Notes under the pieces: generated by a model
Seen by the model: only the letters and a program-made list of their open reading frames with translations
Told to the model about the DNA's origin: nothing
Database searches by the model: none
Shown: in pieces, positions 25,770 to 35,389 of the stretch
How positions within the stretch are numbered: position 1 is the first letter of the stretch
How the letters are laid out: the number at the start of each line of letters is the position of its first letter
Origin: an uncultured Granulosicoccaceae bacterium
GTDB lineage: Bacteria > Pseudomonadota > Gammaproteobacteria > Granulosicoccales > Granulosicoccaceae
Direction: 5' to 3'
Assembly: GCA_938041955.1 (NCBI GenBank)
Contig: CALISD010000066.1
Coordinates: 1 to 37,493 of the forward strand
DNA length: 37,493 nt
Translations under genes and position numbers: made by a program

Positions 25770-26216
25770 TTAGATCGTCTCATTGCGCAGAGCAATACGA
25801 ACTCCGTCATTTACCCGCAAAGCAAGCTCGCGAATGACCGCAATGGCCACTTCCGGGTAACCTCTAATGAGCTGCATAAAAACCTCTTTGGTTATTTTCA
25901 ATACCACCAGATCGTTTTTTGCGGTCACGGTTGCCGTTCGCGGCACATCACAGACAATTGCGATTTCGCCTACCATAACGCCGGCGCCATGATTATTAAC
26001 CAGTATCGGGCCGTGCTTTCCACCGACGGTAACATCAACCTCACCTTCCAGAATTACGAAGGCATCTTCACCTTTCTCTCCCTCGACACAGAGGTTGTCT
26101 CCAGGCTGATACTTAACCCACTTACCGGTAAACGACAACAGTTTTAACTTTGAGTCATCAAGGCTTGAAAACAAGGGAACATTCCTCAGCACCTTCACGT
26201 CTTCAATCATACTCAT
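25770..26216 (-). CDS. Stand-alone cyclic-nucleotide-binding domain protein
   Basis: Protein of about 148 residues consisting of a single CRP-like cyclic-nucleotide-binding domain without a DNA-binding or enzymatic domain. FVILEGEVDVTV and VMVGEIAIVCDVPRTATVTA contain the phosphate-binding cassette: Gly-Glu-Ile-Ala with Pro-Arg-Thr-Ala, where Arg contacts the cyclic phosphate. So ligand binding looks competent. A C-terminal helix (VIRELALRVNDGVRIAL) follows. I favour the ATG at 26216, ten bases after GGAG; a GTG at 26222 and an ATG at 26210 are alternatives. It lies 72 bases after the ABC exporter on the same strand and probably acts with it as a cAMP- or cGMP-responsive partner. Confidence 0.85.
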   Translation of the reverse strand: MSMIEDVKVLRNVPLFSSLDDSKLKLLSFTGKWVKYQPGDNLCVEGEKGEDAFVILEGEVDVTVGGKHGPILVNNHGAGVMVGEIAIVCDVPRTATVTAKNDLVVLKITKEVFMQLIRGYPEVAIAVIRELALRVNDGVRIALRNETI

Positions 26217-26288
26217 CGTCACTGCACTCCATACGAGAAGAGCTCGCGGATCAGCACTTTTTTACTGCAGCACTGCCTGGTTACTGAT

Positions 26289-28871
26289 TTACTCAATGTT
26301 TGTGCTCCGCTCTACGAGCTTGCCTTTCTCGATTGTTAACACCTGATTAAAATTTTCCGCAAGGCTTTCCTGTGTCAATGTCCAGACCAACCCCCGATCA
26401 CTACACAAGCGCCGTACGTTAGTCATTATCCTTTGCTGAGCATCATTTTCCAATACACTGATAGCATCATCAATGACTACCATATCTGTGTCTTTTATCA
26501 GTGCTCTGGCGAGCGCCAATTTCTGCCTTTGGGCCACCGGGATACTGGCCCCACCTATTCCAACATCATAACTTAGACCCAATCGCATCACATCACGATA
26601 GATTCCTACCTCTTCTATCACGGAACGGATAAGCTCGCCAATACGCTCTTCTGCATTTGCTTGTCCAAAAGCAAGTTTGCCAAACAGAATGTTATCCTGC
26701 ACTGAAGACGCGCGGCTGTAATGATTTGCATTAAACAGCGCAATTAAACCACGCAATTCAGATGGCATGCGGTCAGACAGTCGGTGGCGAGCGTGTACCA
26801 GACGCTGCTGTATGGCGTCATCTATAATACCCAGCCGGTGCTGTGTTGGCACCAGCAAGAGTGCAATCGATAAAAATTTATCCCGTTCTTCCGCTGTAAT
26901 TGAGCCTATGCCGTCGACATCTATACGACCAAGCAATAATTTATATTGAGGCAATTCATCAGAACTGATGAACGAAAATTGATTGAAAAATTCATGACCG
27001 GGCGGCAGATCGGAAAATAGCTCTATCATTGTTTCCGCTGCTTTCCTGCCACTCTGTACCAGCTCATCAAGCAATCCATTATGTGACAAGGTGTCTAATA
27101 CATAAGGGTGTCTGATCAGTTCGTGAATTGTTGTTGAGCTGTCCCGTGGAACACCAAACAAAAGGTTATCCGCAACCGGCGCATTAGTGTTGTACTCATT
27201 ATAGTCAAACAACTCAACCAGATGACTGAGTCCAAAACTGACCAGCTCACTACTAAGCAGCTGCCTCGCATACAATAGCTTTTCCTCAAGAGCAGCATTC
27301 GTGTTCCGTGTTAGTTTACTGCGCAAACCCAGTTCATAAATATCGCTTTCAAGTTCTACAACAGACAGCATGTCTATCGCCCTGGCTTCCAATGCCGTAT
27401 CACTTTGGACTCCAGCAACCTCAAGATTAATCCATTGCGAACGTATATCGAACAGACTATTGCCGGTGCGCTTAGCCTCACGCCGGTCGTGGTCAAAATC
27501 AACCTGTTCGGCATCATGTGGCTGATTCTTCAAACCATAATAAATATTATCGAGCACACTGCCGTTGAACAGATACGCGCCCTGACCGGCATAACTCATG
27601 TGACGACTGGTCAAAGCCACCGGGAGCTCTGCCATGTTAGCACCGTTCAGTTTAATCTGACCACGAGTCGGCACTACCAGACCCACTATCAAGCGCGCCA
27701 ACTCGTCTTTACCTCCCCCCGACGGCCCGACAATCGCCATATGTTGTGATACTGGAACTTCAAAACTAACGCCATCGATGTGTTTGATACCGTTGTCATC
27801 TTCGTAGGTTAATCCGTTTACCTGCAACGCTCCCTGCAGTGGGGTATTTGTGACTGATTCGCTATCGATGAGCCGCTCATCAATAATACTACGAGGCTCG
27901 AACTGGCTGATAATCTGAGCATACTTTACTCGCACATCCTCTTTTATCTGATAGTATTTCAGTAGCTCTTTCCACGGCCCGGCAAGGTCCTTGTAAGCCG
28001 CCAACACTGCGATCAGTGCACCGAGTGAAAGCTGGCCTTTAATCACAAAATACCCACCCACCAAATAGAAAAAGAAAGGTGTTATTTGATTTAAAAAATT
28101 GTTCAGAAATTTTATAAAGTACTTGCGTTGATAAATTTCTTTTCGAATTTCAAAAAGCGACCCGAGCCTGCTGCTAATCTCAGCGCGCTCGTACTTCGAT
28201 GTATCGAGTGTACGAATCTCTGTATTACCCGCGAACGCCTCACCGATTCGGGACGCAAGCGAACGAACCGTCAACACTCGTCTGCGAGACAGCTCATTTA
28301 CTTTTTTCTGCAACTTCGGAATTACATACAACTGCAGAGGATAAATTGCCGTGGCGGCAAATCCTAAAAAAATATCCTGATTAAAAATAAACGCAAGATA
28401 CGTAACCAACAGCCCACCCTGAAATGCAGGCAGAGCAAAGGCATCACTGATAAAGCCGCCAAGTGGTTCGGTTTCGGCGGTAATTATTGGCACCACCTCA
28501 CTTTGGGAAATGCGTTTAAAATAGGGTATGGGGAACCTCAGTACACGGCTGTACAGCGTATAGCGCATACGACGCAACATCCTTTCGCTGAGCACCCCGC
28601 GGTAGACATTCAAGTGGTATTTGATGCCCCCGTTAACCACGGTTAGTAACAAATATGCACAACACAGTAACAACAGATAGTTGATCTGTGTAACTTCAAC
28701 ACCCTGAATCGATGCTGGAATACCATCGCCACCGATGGCCTGATTGATAATCAGCTTGGGTATTTCCAGAGAGTAGTAGATCAACGGCATAGACAGCATG
28801 GTAGCCAACAGAATCAGCACCTGCTCTTTACGGCTATGCCGCAAAATATACTTGTAGATCGACGATTCCAT
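26289..28871 (-). CDS. ABC exporter with enlarged, degenerate nucleotide-binding region
   Basis: Half-transporter of about 860 residues. The N-terminal 320 residues are an ABC type-1 exporter membrane domain with six predicted helices, including VLILLATMLSMPLIYYSLEI and QITPFFFYLVGGYFVIKGQL. The nucleotide-binding region (about 349-861) is about twice normal length. Walker A reads GPSGGGKDE, so the Ser/Thr after Lys is Asp. The signature is replaced by ASIPVAQRQKLALARAL, Walker B ends IDDAISVLE with Asp for the catalytic Glu, and the switch His is Gln in WTLTQESLAE. A segment resembling the usual LFNGSVLDNI is present three times (VLDNIYYG at 438, VADNLLFG at 567, VQDNILFG at 725). The start is probably the ATG at 28871 (a GTG precedes it). 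It is upstream of, and close to, a CNB-domain gene. Confidence 0.85.
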   Translation of the reverse strand: MESSIYKYILRHSRKEQVLILLATMLSMPLIYYSLEIPKLIINQAIGGDGIPASIQGVEVTQINYLLLLCCAYLLLTVVNGGIKYHLNVYRGVLSERMLRRMRYTLYSRVLRFPIPYFKRISQSEVVPIITAETEPLGGFISDAFALPAFQGGLLVTYLAFIFNQDIFLGFAATAIYPLQLYVIPKLQKKVNELSRRRVLTVRSLASRIGEAFAGNTEIRTLDTSKYERAEISSRLGSLFEIRKEIYQRKYFIKFLNNFLNQITPFFFYLVGGYFVIKGQLSLGALIAVLAAYKDLAGPWKELLKYYQIKEDVRVKYAQIISQFEPRSIIDERLIDSESVTNTPLQGALQVNGLTYEDDNGIKHIDGVSFEVPVSQHMAIVGPSGGGKDELARLIVGLVVPTRGQIKLNGANMAELPVALTSRHMSYAGQGAYLFNGSVLDNIYYGLKNQPHDAEQVDFDHDRREAKRTGNSLFDIRSQWINLEVAGVQSDTALEARAIDMLSVVELESDIYELGLRSKLTRNTNAALEEKLLYARQLLSSELVSFGLSHLVELFDYNEYNTNAPVADNLLFGVPRDSSTTIHELIRHPYVLDTLSHNGLLDELVQSGRKAAETMIELFSDLPPGHEFFNQFSFISSDELPQYKLLLGRIDVDGIGSITAEERDKFLSIALLLVPTQHRLGIIDDAIQQRLVHARHRLSDRMPSELRGLIALFNANHYSRASSVQDNILFGKLAFGQANAEERIGELIRSVIEEVGIYRDVMRLGLSYDVGIGGASIPVAQRQKLALARALIKDTDMVVIDDAISVLENDAQQRIMTNVRRLCSDRGLVWTLTQESLAENFNQVLTIEKGKLVERSTNIE

Positions 28872-29803
28872 CACGTGCTCATTGAATACGGATCTCTTAA
28901 TTCCGTTAGGAGTCCTGACTACAGCAATAGCGCTTTTGACACTGGTGAAACCCGATCAAAAGACAAACTTATGGTCACATCAGGTGAACTCATTAGCACC
29001 ACTGTTTCGATAACAATATGTAGGTATCGCAGCAAATCTGCAATTTGCTATTTCAGTATGCTATAACGGTTTGGCGTCTGAACGCCAATGTATTTACGAA
29101 CAACCCGCTATTCCGCCGCAAACTGACAAGCTGAGCGTGTGACGCCATTAATATCACCGGCACGATGAATATCAGGTCAGAAACATCATTTTTTGAATCA
29201 AACAGCGATACCAGTGCCGGAAAAAGAATCGACTTCGTATCATAAAAAACTGGCTTTATCGCTTTGATTCAAACCTGACTGTATCGTTTCTATTCACAGA
29301 AAACCTGTGTCTTCAAACTCATCGCAATAAAATTCAATAGCGCTCATATCTCTTCAATCCAGCTTGCACTGCTGTGCGCTGATCGAGTACACGCGGACCA
29401 CTCAGCACAAGTGAGCTTTCACCGACTGGATATAGTTTTGTAACATGATTAAACGCCTGCTACAGCTGGCAAAATCTCATACACCTGAGATCCCCGTACA
29501 CGTTTGCCTTATGCATGGGCCATGCTAATCCGAATAAGTGATCACTTCGATACTCACCTATCAAACTGTGCCATCCATATTGACTTCGATCTTGACCATC
29601 ACAACGTGTTCATCAAGCGGAAGCCTACATACCGCAGCACTTGGGATCATCATCGGCACTTCACTCTCGCCGGCTTGCTTCGAAAAACCATGCTGAATTA
29701 AAGATGATCAGCACCCTGACCAGATGACGGTGTCGCCTCGCAAACGCGCAGCCACTCGACTACGCTTTCTTACTATACGCTCTGATGAACGCTATACCCG
29801 CAT
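28872..29803. other. Intergenic stretch of about 930 bases with no recognised gene
   Basis: Between the ABC exporter start and the end of the RND pump gene (both minus strand) I find only short open frames on both strands with no ribosome binding site or motif. An ATG at 29444 opens 27 plus-strand codons (MIKRLLQLAKSHTPEIPVHV) of doubtful meaning. The promoter of the ABC-CNB unit should lie here, but I cannot point to a convincing -10/-35 pair. Confidence 0.4.
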
Positions 29804-32800
29804 CTATTGCCCGGGATAACGCGCCGGCCCCAGTCCGGTAGGATTCAACGAGTATCTCTTCTCTGCTTTTTCAGCCGGTGTTTCTTTTACTCCAGCTAAA
29901 TCGCGTGCGATCAGCATATAGATCGACGGTATTATAAAAAGTGTCAGCAACGTGCCGATCGCCATGCCACCCACCAGCACCAGGCCAATTGAATTTCGCG
30001 CTTCCGCCCCTGCCCCGGTGACCAATACCAATGGGAAGTGTCCAGCCACCGTGGCAAAAGTCGTCATTAAAATCGGTCGCAAGCGAGTGCCGGAAGATTC
30101 AATTATCGCCGCCAACTTGCTAGCACCGCGCTGTTGCAGTTTGTTGGCAAACTCAACGACCAATATTCCGTTTTTGGCAACAAGACCTATCAATGTCACC
30201 AAACCGACCTGCGAATAGATATTCAACGTGGTCGTCCAGCCATCGGTCCAGTACGGCAGATTTGGGTTGGGCATTTTCATAAAGGTGAATATCAGTGCGC
30301 CGAACATCGCCAACGGGACTGAGCCTGCCAGAATAATAAACGGATCTCTGAAGCTATTAAATTGCGCCGCCAGGACCATAAAGATCAACACAATCGCCAG
30401 GCTAAACGCCGGTAGAAACTTATTGCCCTCGCGCCGCAACTGGCGCGACTCGCCTGTGTAGTCGATGGTATAGCCCTGTGGTAATATTTCGGCGGCCGCC
30501 GTTTCCAGAAATGCAAGAGCCTCGTCCAGCGGCCGGATAGAGACCCCACTTAGCTTGACGGCGTTAAGCTGCTGAAAGCGGTTGAGTGCGCGCGGCACGG
30601 TTTTTCGTTCAATGCTCGCCACCGAACTCAACGGTACCAGCTGATCGCTTGGACCCGAGATGTAAAGGTCGACCAGCTGATCCGGCGTCAGCCGCTCGCT
30701 GCGCTTAACCTGCGGTATGACACGATAACTTCTGCCATCAATGTTAAAGCGATTAACATAACCACCACCGAGCAATATGCCGACGTCTGCACCAATCTGT
30801 TGTAGTGATAAACCCAGATCAGCAGCTTTATCGCGATCGATCATAAGCTCCGCCTGCGGCTGATCAATTTTGGTGTCGATCAATGGCGGAAACGCAAACA
30901 TGCCAGACCGAATTGCCTTAAGTTGCAGTTCCTGAGCGAACTGCAAAATGGTTTCCGGCTCTGCTGTGGAGGCGATAACAAACTCAACCGGAAAATCCCC
31001 GCCACCTGGTAGCGCCGGCGGCAATACCGGAAACACATTGACCCCCGGCACCTGGCCGAGCTTCTGTGCAATTTCAGGCTGCACCTCAAAAGCGGTTCTT
31101 TCACGCTCATCCCACGGCCTTAGCGCCATGCCACCGAAGCCGCCCGTCGGAAACGTTAACTGGAAAGTAAAATCAGTTTCCTCGACGCTCATAAAAGCAT
31201 CGTTAACCGCTTCGGTTTGCAGAACGGCGGCATCCAGCGTGGAATTTGACGGCGTATCAACAATGCCGAAAATAACGCCCTGATCTTCCGTCGGTGCCAG
31301 CTCCTTTGCAGACATATTAAATAGCGGTATCGCCAGCAGACTAATGACAACCCACAGCATGTATATAGCGGGCCGCACCTTGAGCGTCGCTGTTAGCATT
31401 TTTAGATAGCGGCCTTTAATGCGCTCGAACATCCGCGCTACCGCTTTGGCAAACCGTGACTTGTCTTTTTCATCAACCAGTAACTTGGCAGACATCATGG
31501 GTGATAGCGTCAATGCGACGATGCCCGAGATCGTCACAGCGCCTGCAAGCGTAAACGCAAACTCTTTAAACAAGGTACCGGTTAGCCCACCTTGCAAACC
31601 GATTGGCAGGTAGACCGCAACAAGAGTAACGGTCATGGCAATGACCGGCCCGATCAATTCCCGCGCGCCCAAAAGCGCTGCATCGAGTCTGTTTTTGCCC
31701 TCACTAATATGTCGTTCAACATTCTCAACGACAACAATGGCATCATCTACAACAAGACCGACCGACAAGACAATGGCCAGCAGGGTAAGCAAGTTGATAC
31801 TGAATCCGAATATTTGCATCAGAAATACCGCACCTATTAACGAAATAGGGATGGCGGCAATCGGTATAAGTACAGAACGAAGTGAGCCCAGAAACAAAAA
31901 GATCACAAGCATCACAATTAACAGTGTTTCCACAAGTGTTGTGATCACCTCAATAATGGAGCTTTCTATATATGCTGTGGCATCGTAGGCAACAAGCCCT
32001 TCCATGCCTGATGGCAGGGTTTTTTGCAGATCAGCCATCTCTTCTTTAACGAGCTTTATTACTTCAAGCGCATTTGAATTAGGTAGCGTCCAGATGCCCA
32101 TAAAGGTGGCGCTATCACCCGAATACCGAACCTCAGAGCCATAGGAATCGGAGCCAAGCACCACATCGGCAACATCTTTCAGCCGAATAACAGAACCGCC
32201 GCTACTGCTTACTACCAGCTCTTTAAATTCTTCAACGGTACTCAGGTCTGTATTGGCAGACAAACTCACCTGCACCAATGAACCTTTGGTCTGCCCGAGA
32301 GCGGCCAGATAGTTATTCGATGCCAGCGCTTGTCGAACCATCGTCGGGCTGACATTGTGGGCTGCGAGCAACTCTGGCTTAAGCCATATTCGCATAGCAA
32401 AATTGCGCCCGCCCAGTACGTCAGCACGTTGCACGCCCTCAAGAGCTGACAAGCGCGGCTGTACGACCCTGACCAGAAAGTCGGTGACCTGATTGTCTTC
32501 GAGAATATCGGAGCGAAAACTTAGGTAGGCCGATGCAAATGCGCTATCTGCAGATTCAACATTAATAATGGGTACCTCCGCCTCCGGAGGAAGATCACCA
32601 CGGACCTGATTGACCTTGGAGCTTATCTCCGACAGCGCCTTGATGGGATCGTAGTTCAGCTCAAGCCTGACAGTAATGGTCGACAGCCCCTGGGCACTGG
32701 AGGACTGGATGTAATCAATACCGTCAGCGCCTGCCACCGCTCGTTCAAGCGGTGTGGTGATAAAACCACGCACCAGTTCAGCATCTGCACCAATGTAGGT

Positions 32801-32947
32801 TGTTTTGATCGTCACAGCAGCATTATCACTGCGCGGGTACTGCCGAACAGTAAGCGAACTGATCGCCTGTAAGCCGGAAATAAGTATTAACAAGCTGACT
32901 ACTATCGACAATACCGGGCGCTTGACAAAGATATCAGTGAAATTCAT
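29804..32947 (-). CDS. RND (HAE1 family) multidrug efflux pump, inner-membrane subunit
   Basis: Trimeric inner-membrane proton/drug antiporter subunit of 1047 residues, normal for AcrB/MexB relatives. The N-terminus MNFTDIFVKRPVLSIVVSLL and the porter-domain LTVRQYPRSDNAAVTIKTTY are typical of the HAE1 group. The proton-relay aspartates are in LVVDDAIVVVENVERH (TM4) and the relay lysine in GLVAKNGILVVEFANKLQQR (TM10). PNPNLPYWTDGWTTTLNIYS is a slightly long periplasmic loop before TM10. It lies 16 bases downstream of its adaptor gene, in the usual order. No outer-membrane TolC-type gene is adjacent, so a TolC encoded elsewhere is probably shared. The substrate is not predictable. Confidence 0.94.
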   Translation of the reverse strand: MNFTDIFVKRPVLSIVVSLLILISGLQAISSLTVRQYPRSDNAAVTIKTTYIGADAELVRGFITTPLERAVAGADGIDYIQSSSAQGLSTITVRLELNYDPIKALSEISSKVNQVRGDLPPEAEVPIINVESADSAFASAYLSFRSDILEDNQVTDFLVRVVQPRLSALEGVQRADVLGGRNFAMRIWLKPELLAAHNVSPTMVRQALASNNYLAALGQTKGSLVQVSLSANTDLSTVEEFKELVVSSSGGSVIRLKDVADVVLGSDSYGSEVRYSGDSATFMGIWTLPNSNALEVIKLVKEEMADLQKTLPSGMEGLVAYDATAYIESSIIEVITTLVETLLIVMLVIFLFLGSLRSVLIPIAAIPISLIGAVFLMQIFGFSINLLTLLAIVLSVGLVVDDAIVVVENVERHISEGKNRLDAALLGARELIGPVIAMTVTLVAVYLPIGLQGGLTGTLFKEFAFTLAGAVTISGIVALTLSPMMSAKLLVDEKDKSRFAKAVARMFERIKGRYLKMLTATLKVRPAIYMLWVVISLLAIPLFNMSAKELAPTEDQGVIFGIVDTPSNSTLDAAVLQTEAVNDAFMSVEETDFTFQLTFPTGGFGGMALRPWDERERTAFEVQPEIAQKLGQVPGVNVFPVLPPALPGGGDFPVEFVIASTAEPETILQFAQELQLKAIRSGMFAFPPLIDTKIDQPQAELMIDRDKAADLGLSLQQIGADVGILLGGGYVNRFNIDGRSYRVIPQVKRSERLTPDQLVDLYISGPSDQLVPLSSVASIERKTVPRALNRFQQLNAVKLSGVSIRPLDEALAFLETAAAEILPQGYTIDYTGESRQLRREGNKFLPAFSLAIVLIFMVLAAQFNSFRDPFIILAGSVPLAMFGALIFTFMKMPNPNLPYWTDGWTTTLNIYSQVGLVTLIGLVAKNGILVVEFANKLQQRGASKLAAIIESSGTRLRPILMTTFATVAGHFPLVLVTGAGAEARNSIGLVLVGGMAIGTLLTLFIIPSIYMLIARDLAGVKETPAEKAEKRYSLNPTGLGPARYPGQ

Positions 32948-32963
32948 TTAGCTTGCTCCGGCA

Positions 32964-34091
32964 CTAGTTATCTGTGAGATTCGGTTCAAGCTGTAGCTCG
33001 GATTTAACCTCTTCATTCAGTGCCACGCTGGCCCCATTGCGAAGCTTGAACACACCGGCGCTGGCGACACGCTGACCGGCCTCCAAACCATCGACCACTG
33101 TCACGAAGTCACCACGCGCAGCCCCCAACTGAACAAACTGTTGCCGGGCGACCAGTTGTGTGTCGTTCTCTTCAGTTTGTTTCTCTTCAATAATGAAAAC
33201 AGAGTCACCAAAAGAGGCGTAGCTGACGCTGGTGATCGGGATGATCAGAGCAGGTGTCTTGTCGGGCAGTACTACATCGACGCTCGCAAACATGCCAGGC
33301 AATAGAACGCCATCGGGGTTGGCAAGTGTTGCCTGCACGCTTACGCTTCTGGTGTCGGGATCAATTTCTGTGTTAATAGCGGTGATACTGCCGGTGAATG
33401 TCCTGCCCGGTGCCGCGTCAGAAGTTACTCTGACTTCATAGCCGCTTTTCAGCTTCGAGAGATTTTGCTGTGGCAGTGAAAAATTTAGCAGCATCGGGTC
33501 GGCTGCCTGCAGTGAGACAATGGGGGTGCCGGCAGTGATGTTTTGTCCGACATTGACCAGACGAAGCCCCAGCCTGCCGGAAAACGGCGCGACAATCTGC
33601 TTTTTAGATAGCATCACCATGGCAGATTCGTTGCGCGCAACCGCCGACTGATAGGCAGCACTGGCGGCATCAAATTCGGAGCGCGATACGAGTTTTTGCT
33701 TGTACAGCTTAGAGACCCGATTCAAATTACGTTTTGACAGCGACATGTCCACTTCGGTCGCATCAAGCTGGCTTCGCTCTGATTGGGTTTCCTGCACCAC
33801 AAGCAGGTCGCCGGCCTGAACCTGACCACCGGCAGTAAAATCAATTGACGATATCCGACCGCCAATATCAGCCGTGAGCAACACGCCCTGCGCTGCTTCC
33901 ATAGCCCCTACCGCGTGAAGCGTGGCCTCCCATTCAGTTTGTGTAACAAGTTCAGAAGACACAGTGGTCGGAGGCGGTGAACTATTGGCCCCTGCAGCTA
34001 TCAAGGCTTTTATTTGTAGCGCTTTGCCCCCGCCTAATACTGCGATAATCGCCAACAGCCCTAACAGGCTGAAGAATATTGCTTTTTTCAT
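32964..34091 (-). CDS. RND efflux periplasmic adaptor (membrane fusion protein)
   Basis: Periplasmic adaptor of 375 residues, anchored or exported through an N-terminal hydrophobic segment (AIFFSLLGLLAIIAVLGGGK). The lipoyl/barrel-sandwich halves are visible as LLTADIGGRISSIDFTAGGQ with VQAGDLLVVQETQSE, and FSGRLGLRLVNVGQNITAGT. Between them is an alpha-helical hairpin (LDATEVDMSLSKRNLNRVSK ... SRSEFDAASAAYQSAVARNE). Beta-barrel and membrane-proximal domains follow (GRTFTGSITAINTEIDPDTR, VDGLEAGQRVASAGVFKLRN). It has no lipobox cysteine. It is the first gene of a two-gene efflux operon, 16 bases before the pump. It bridges the pump to an outer-membrane channel. Confidence 0.92.
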   Translation of the reverse strand: MKKAIFFSLLGLLAIIAVLGGGKALQIKALIAAGANSSPPPTTVSSELVTQTEWEATLHAVGAMEAAQGVLLTADIGGRISSIDFTAGGQVQAGDLLVVQETQSERSQLDATEVDMSLSKRNLNRVSKLYKQKLVSRSEFDAASAAYQSAVARNESAMVMLSKKQIVAPFSGRLGLRLVNVGQNITAGTPIVSLQAADPMLLNFSLPQQNLSKLKSGYEVRVTSDAAPGRTFTGSITAINTEIDPDTRSVSVQATLANPDGVLLPGMFASVDVVLPDKTPALIIPITSVSYASFGDSVFIIEEKQTEENDTQLVARQQFVQLGAARGDFVTVVDGLEAGQRVASAGVFKLRNGASVALNEEVKSELQLEPNLTDN

Positions 34092-34470
34092 TTTGGTGTA
34101 ATCATCCGGTATACACGGTTCTATGCCTTAACTATAGATGATTACGACGCATTATTCCCCGAAACCGAAAGGCACAAAAAATGGCCAATGAGACAACCGT
34201 TGCAATCTGCTTGTTGTCAAAATCACTCTGCCGCGGCGCTTAATTCCCCCGGTACAGTTATGTGGCACTCTGAAACATCGTCATAAGCGCAATCGATGAC
34301 AGAAACTCATTTTGCAGAGATCGAGAATGGCCTTTCTGAGTGAACCACAAATGGCGGACGATTTAACCGGACCGAAAGACCCACTACCAAACGTCTACTC
34401 ATTTAACCAATGAAATGGATGAATTATTGAGCTGTTGGTTTCTTCAACCAATCACATAGGTTTCAGGCCA

Positions 34471-34856
34471 TCATGATGAGTGACAATCAAGCCTTCTATA
34501 AGCCTGACCCTTGTCAATAGGGACTTTTGTGACCCATTTATTCACTTTGAGAATGCTTGCGATCGCATCTCCCCAACAATTGCCGATTTTCTTAAGCGTT
34601 ACTGACTCTTTAGCCACCTGTTCAGCGTTGTAGACCCACCTTTTGATTCGACCGCTTTTTGATAGATGCGGCAAACGGCCAATACTTTTTCGTTCCCTTC
34701 GGTGATCATCGGTTGATTCTCACGCGATAACTTTGCCACAGCAACCCATTGCAGGCGAGCGACCATGGTTATATTTTTAGTCACGATGTTGATCGTATTC
34801 AGACCCGTCACTCCACAATTGAAGCACCTTACAGAGCACCCAACCAATGACATCAC
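34471..34856 (-). pseudogene. Possible frameshifted gene remnant
   Basis: Within the roughly 760-base gap between the RND adaptor and RimB genes, two minus-strand frames look coding and follow each other. The first contains VARLQWVAVAKLSRENQPMI and VLAVCRIYQKAVES. The second contains WVYNAEQVAKESVTLKKIGN, CWGDAIASILKVNKW and VTKVPIDKG. A frameshift near 34600-34670 would join them. GNCWGDAIASILK has a loose resemblance to the GNCWDNAxxESF motif of IS3-type transposases, but this is too weak to use. No family is assigned. The rest of 34092-34470 holds nothing I recognise. Confidence 0.28.
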
Positions 34857-35305
34857 AGGCGGGATTTTTTGGGCGGTTTTTTACCGACTAAATACGAGGC
34901 AGACGAATTTACCAGCGCATGGCCTCTGAGTGCGGTACGTCCCAACAACATACGAAAACGCATGTCTTCACGGGAGGTAAGTGTCATTTCTATTGGCCAT
35001 GACTTGCCACCAATAATCAGGAGAGTTGAAATGACCCAGCGGTCTTCACTTTGCCCGCCAGAATTAGTCACTCTTCGCTGATCAGATACCGGTGCGGTAC
35101 ATATAATTTCGGTAATGGGATCCCGTTGGTGCGGTTGCAGGCGAAATTGAACACGCTGAATACCATTGTCCTCAAAAGGCTGCACATCGAAAGCGTGCAA
35201 CGAGGAAGTTCGGGCTCCGGTGTCAACTTTTGCTTTTATGTGCTGGATGCCAAGCTCTGGTAGCACTACCCATTCTCGCCACCCGACAATTAGAGATTCA
35301 TTCAT
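34853..35305 (-). CDS. rimB: RimB-type retropepsin-like (ATP-dependent zinc) protease
   Basis: Protein of 150 residues of the Zn_protease/RimB family (PF05618), retropepsin-like aspartic proteases linked to RimK. The hallmark AKVDTGARTSSLHA holds the catalytic Asp28-Thr29-Gly30. It is followed by family-typical QRVQFRLQPHQRDP, WPIEMTLTSREDMRFRMLLG and RTALRGHALVN. The frame is open upstream to 35368, but the ATG at 35305 gives the family N-terminus (ESLIVGWREWVVLPELGI). It is divergent from the rimK-like gene by 84 bases. In Pseudomonas, RimB counteracts or modulates glutamate addition to ribosomal protein S6 by RimK. Here it probably trims products of the neighbouring ligase. Confidence 0.85.
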   Translation of the reverse strand: MNESLIVGWREWVVLPELGIQHIKAKVDTGARTSSLHAFDVQPFEDNGIQRVQFRLQPHQRDPITEIICTAPVSDQRRVTNSGGQSEDRWVISTLLIIGGKSWPIEMTLTSREDMRFRMLLGRTALRGHALVNSSASYLVGKKPPKKSRL

Positions 35306-35389
35306 TAAATAGCTCGTATATCGTAGTACAGAATAATAGAATATCCATTGTTCTGTGCTAACAGACAAACAACAGGAGTTCGGTTCAGC

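Noticed and set aside
29504..29701. Plus-strand 65-codon frame in the gap after the RND gene
   Set aside because: It is His/Arg-rich, has no ribosome binding site and no family resemblance; probably a chance open frame.
34471..34674. IS3-type transposase similarity (GNCWGDAIASILK)
   Set aside because: Only one short, gapped resemblance to GNCWDNAxxESF; no DDE pattern, no inverted repeats and no target duplication seen.
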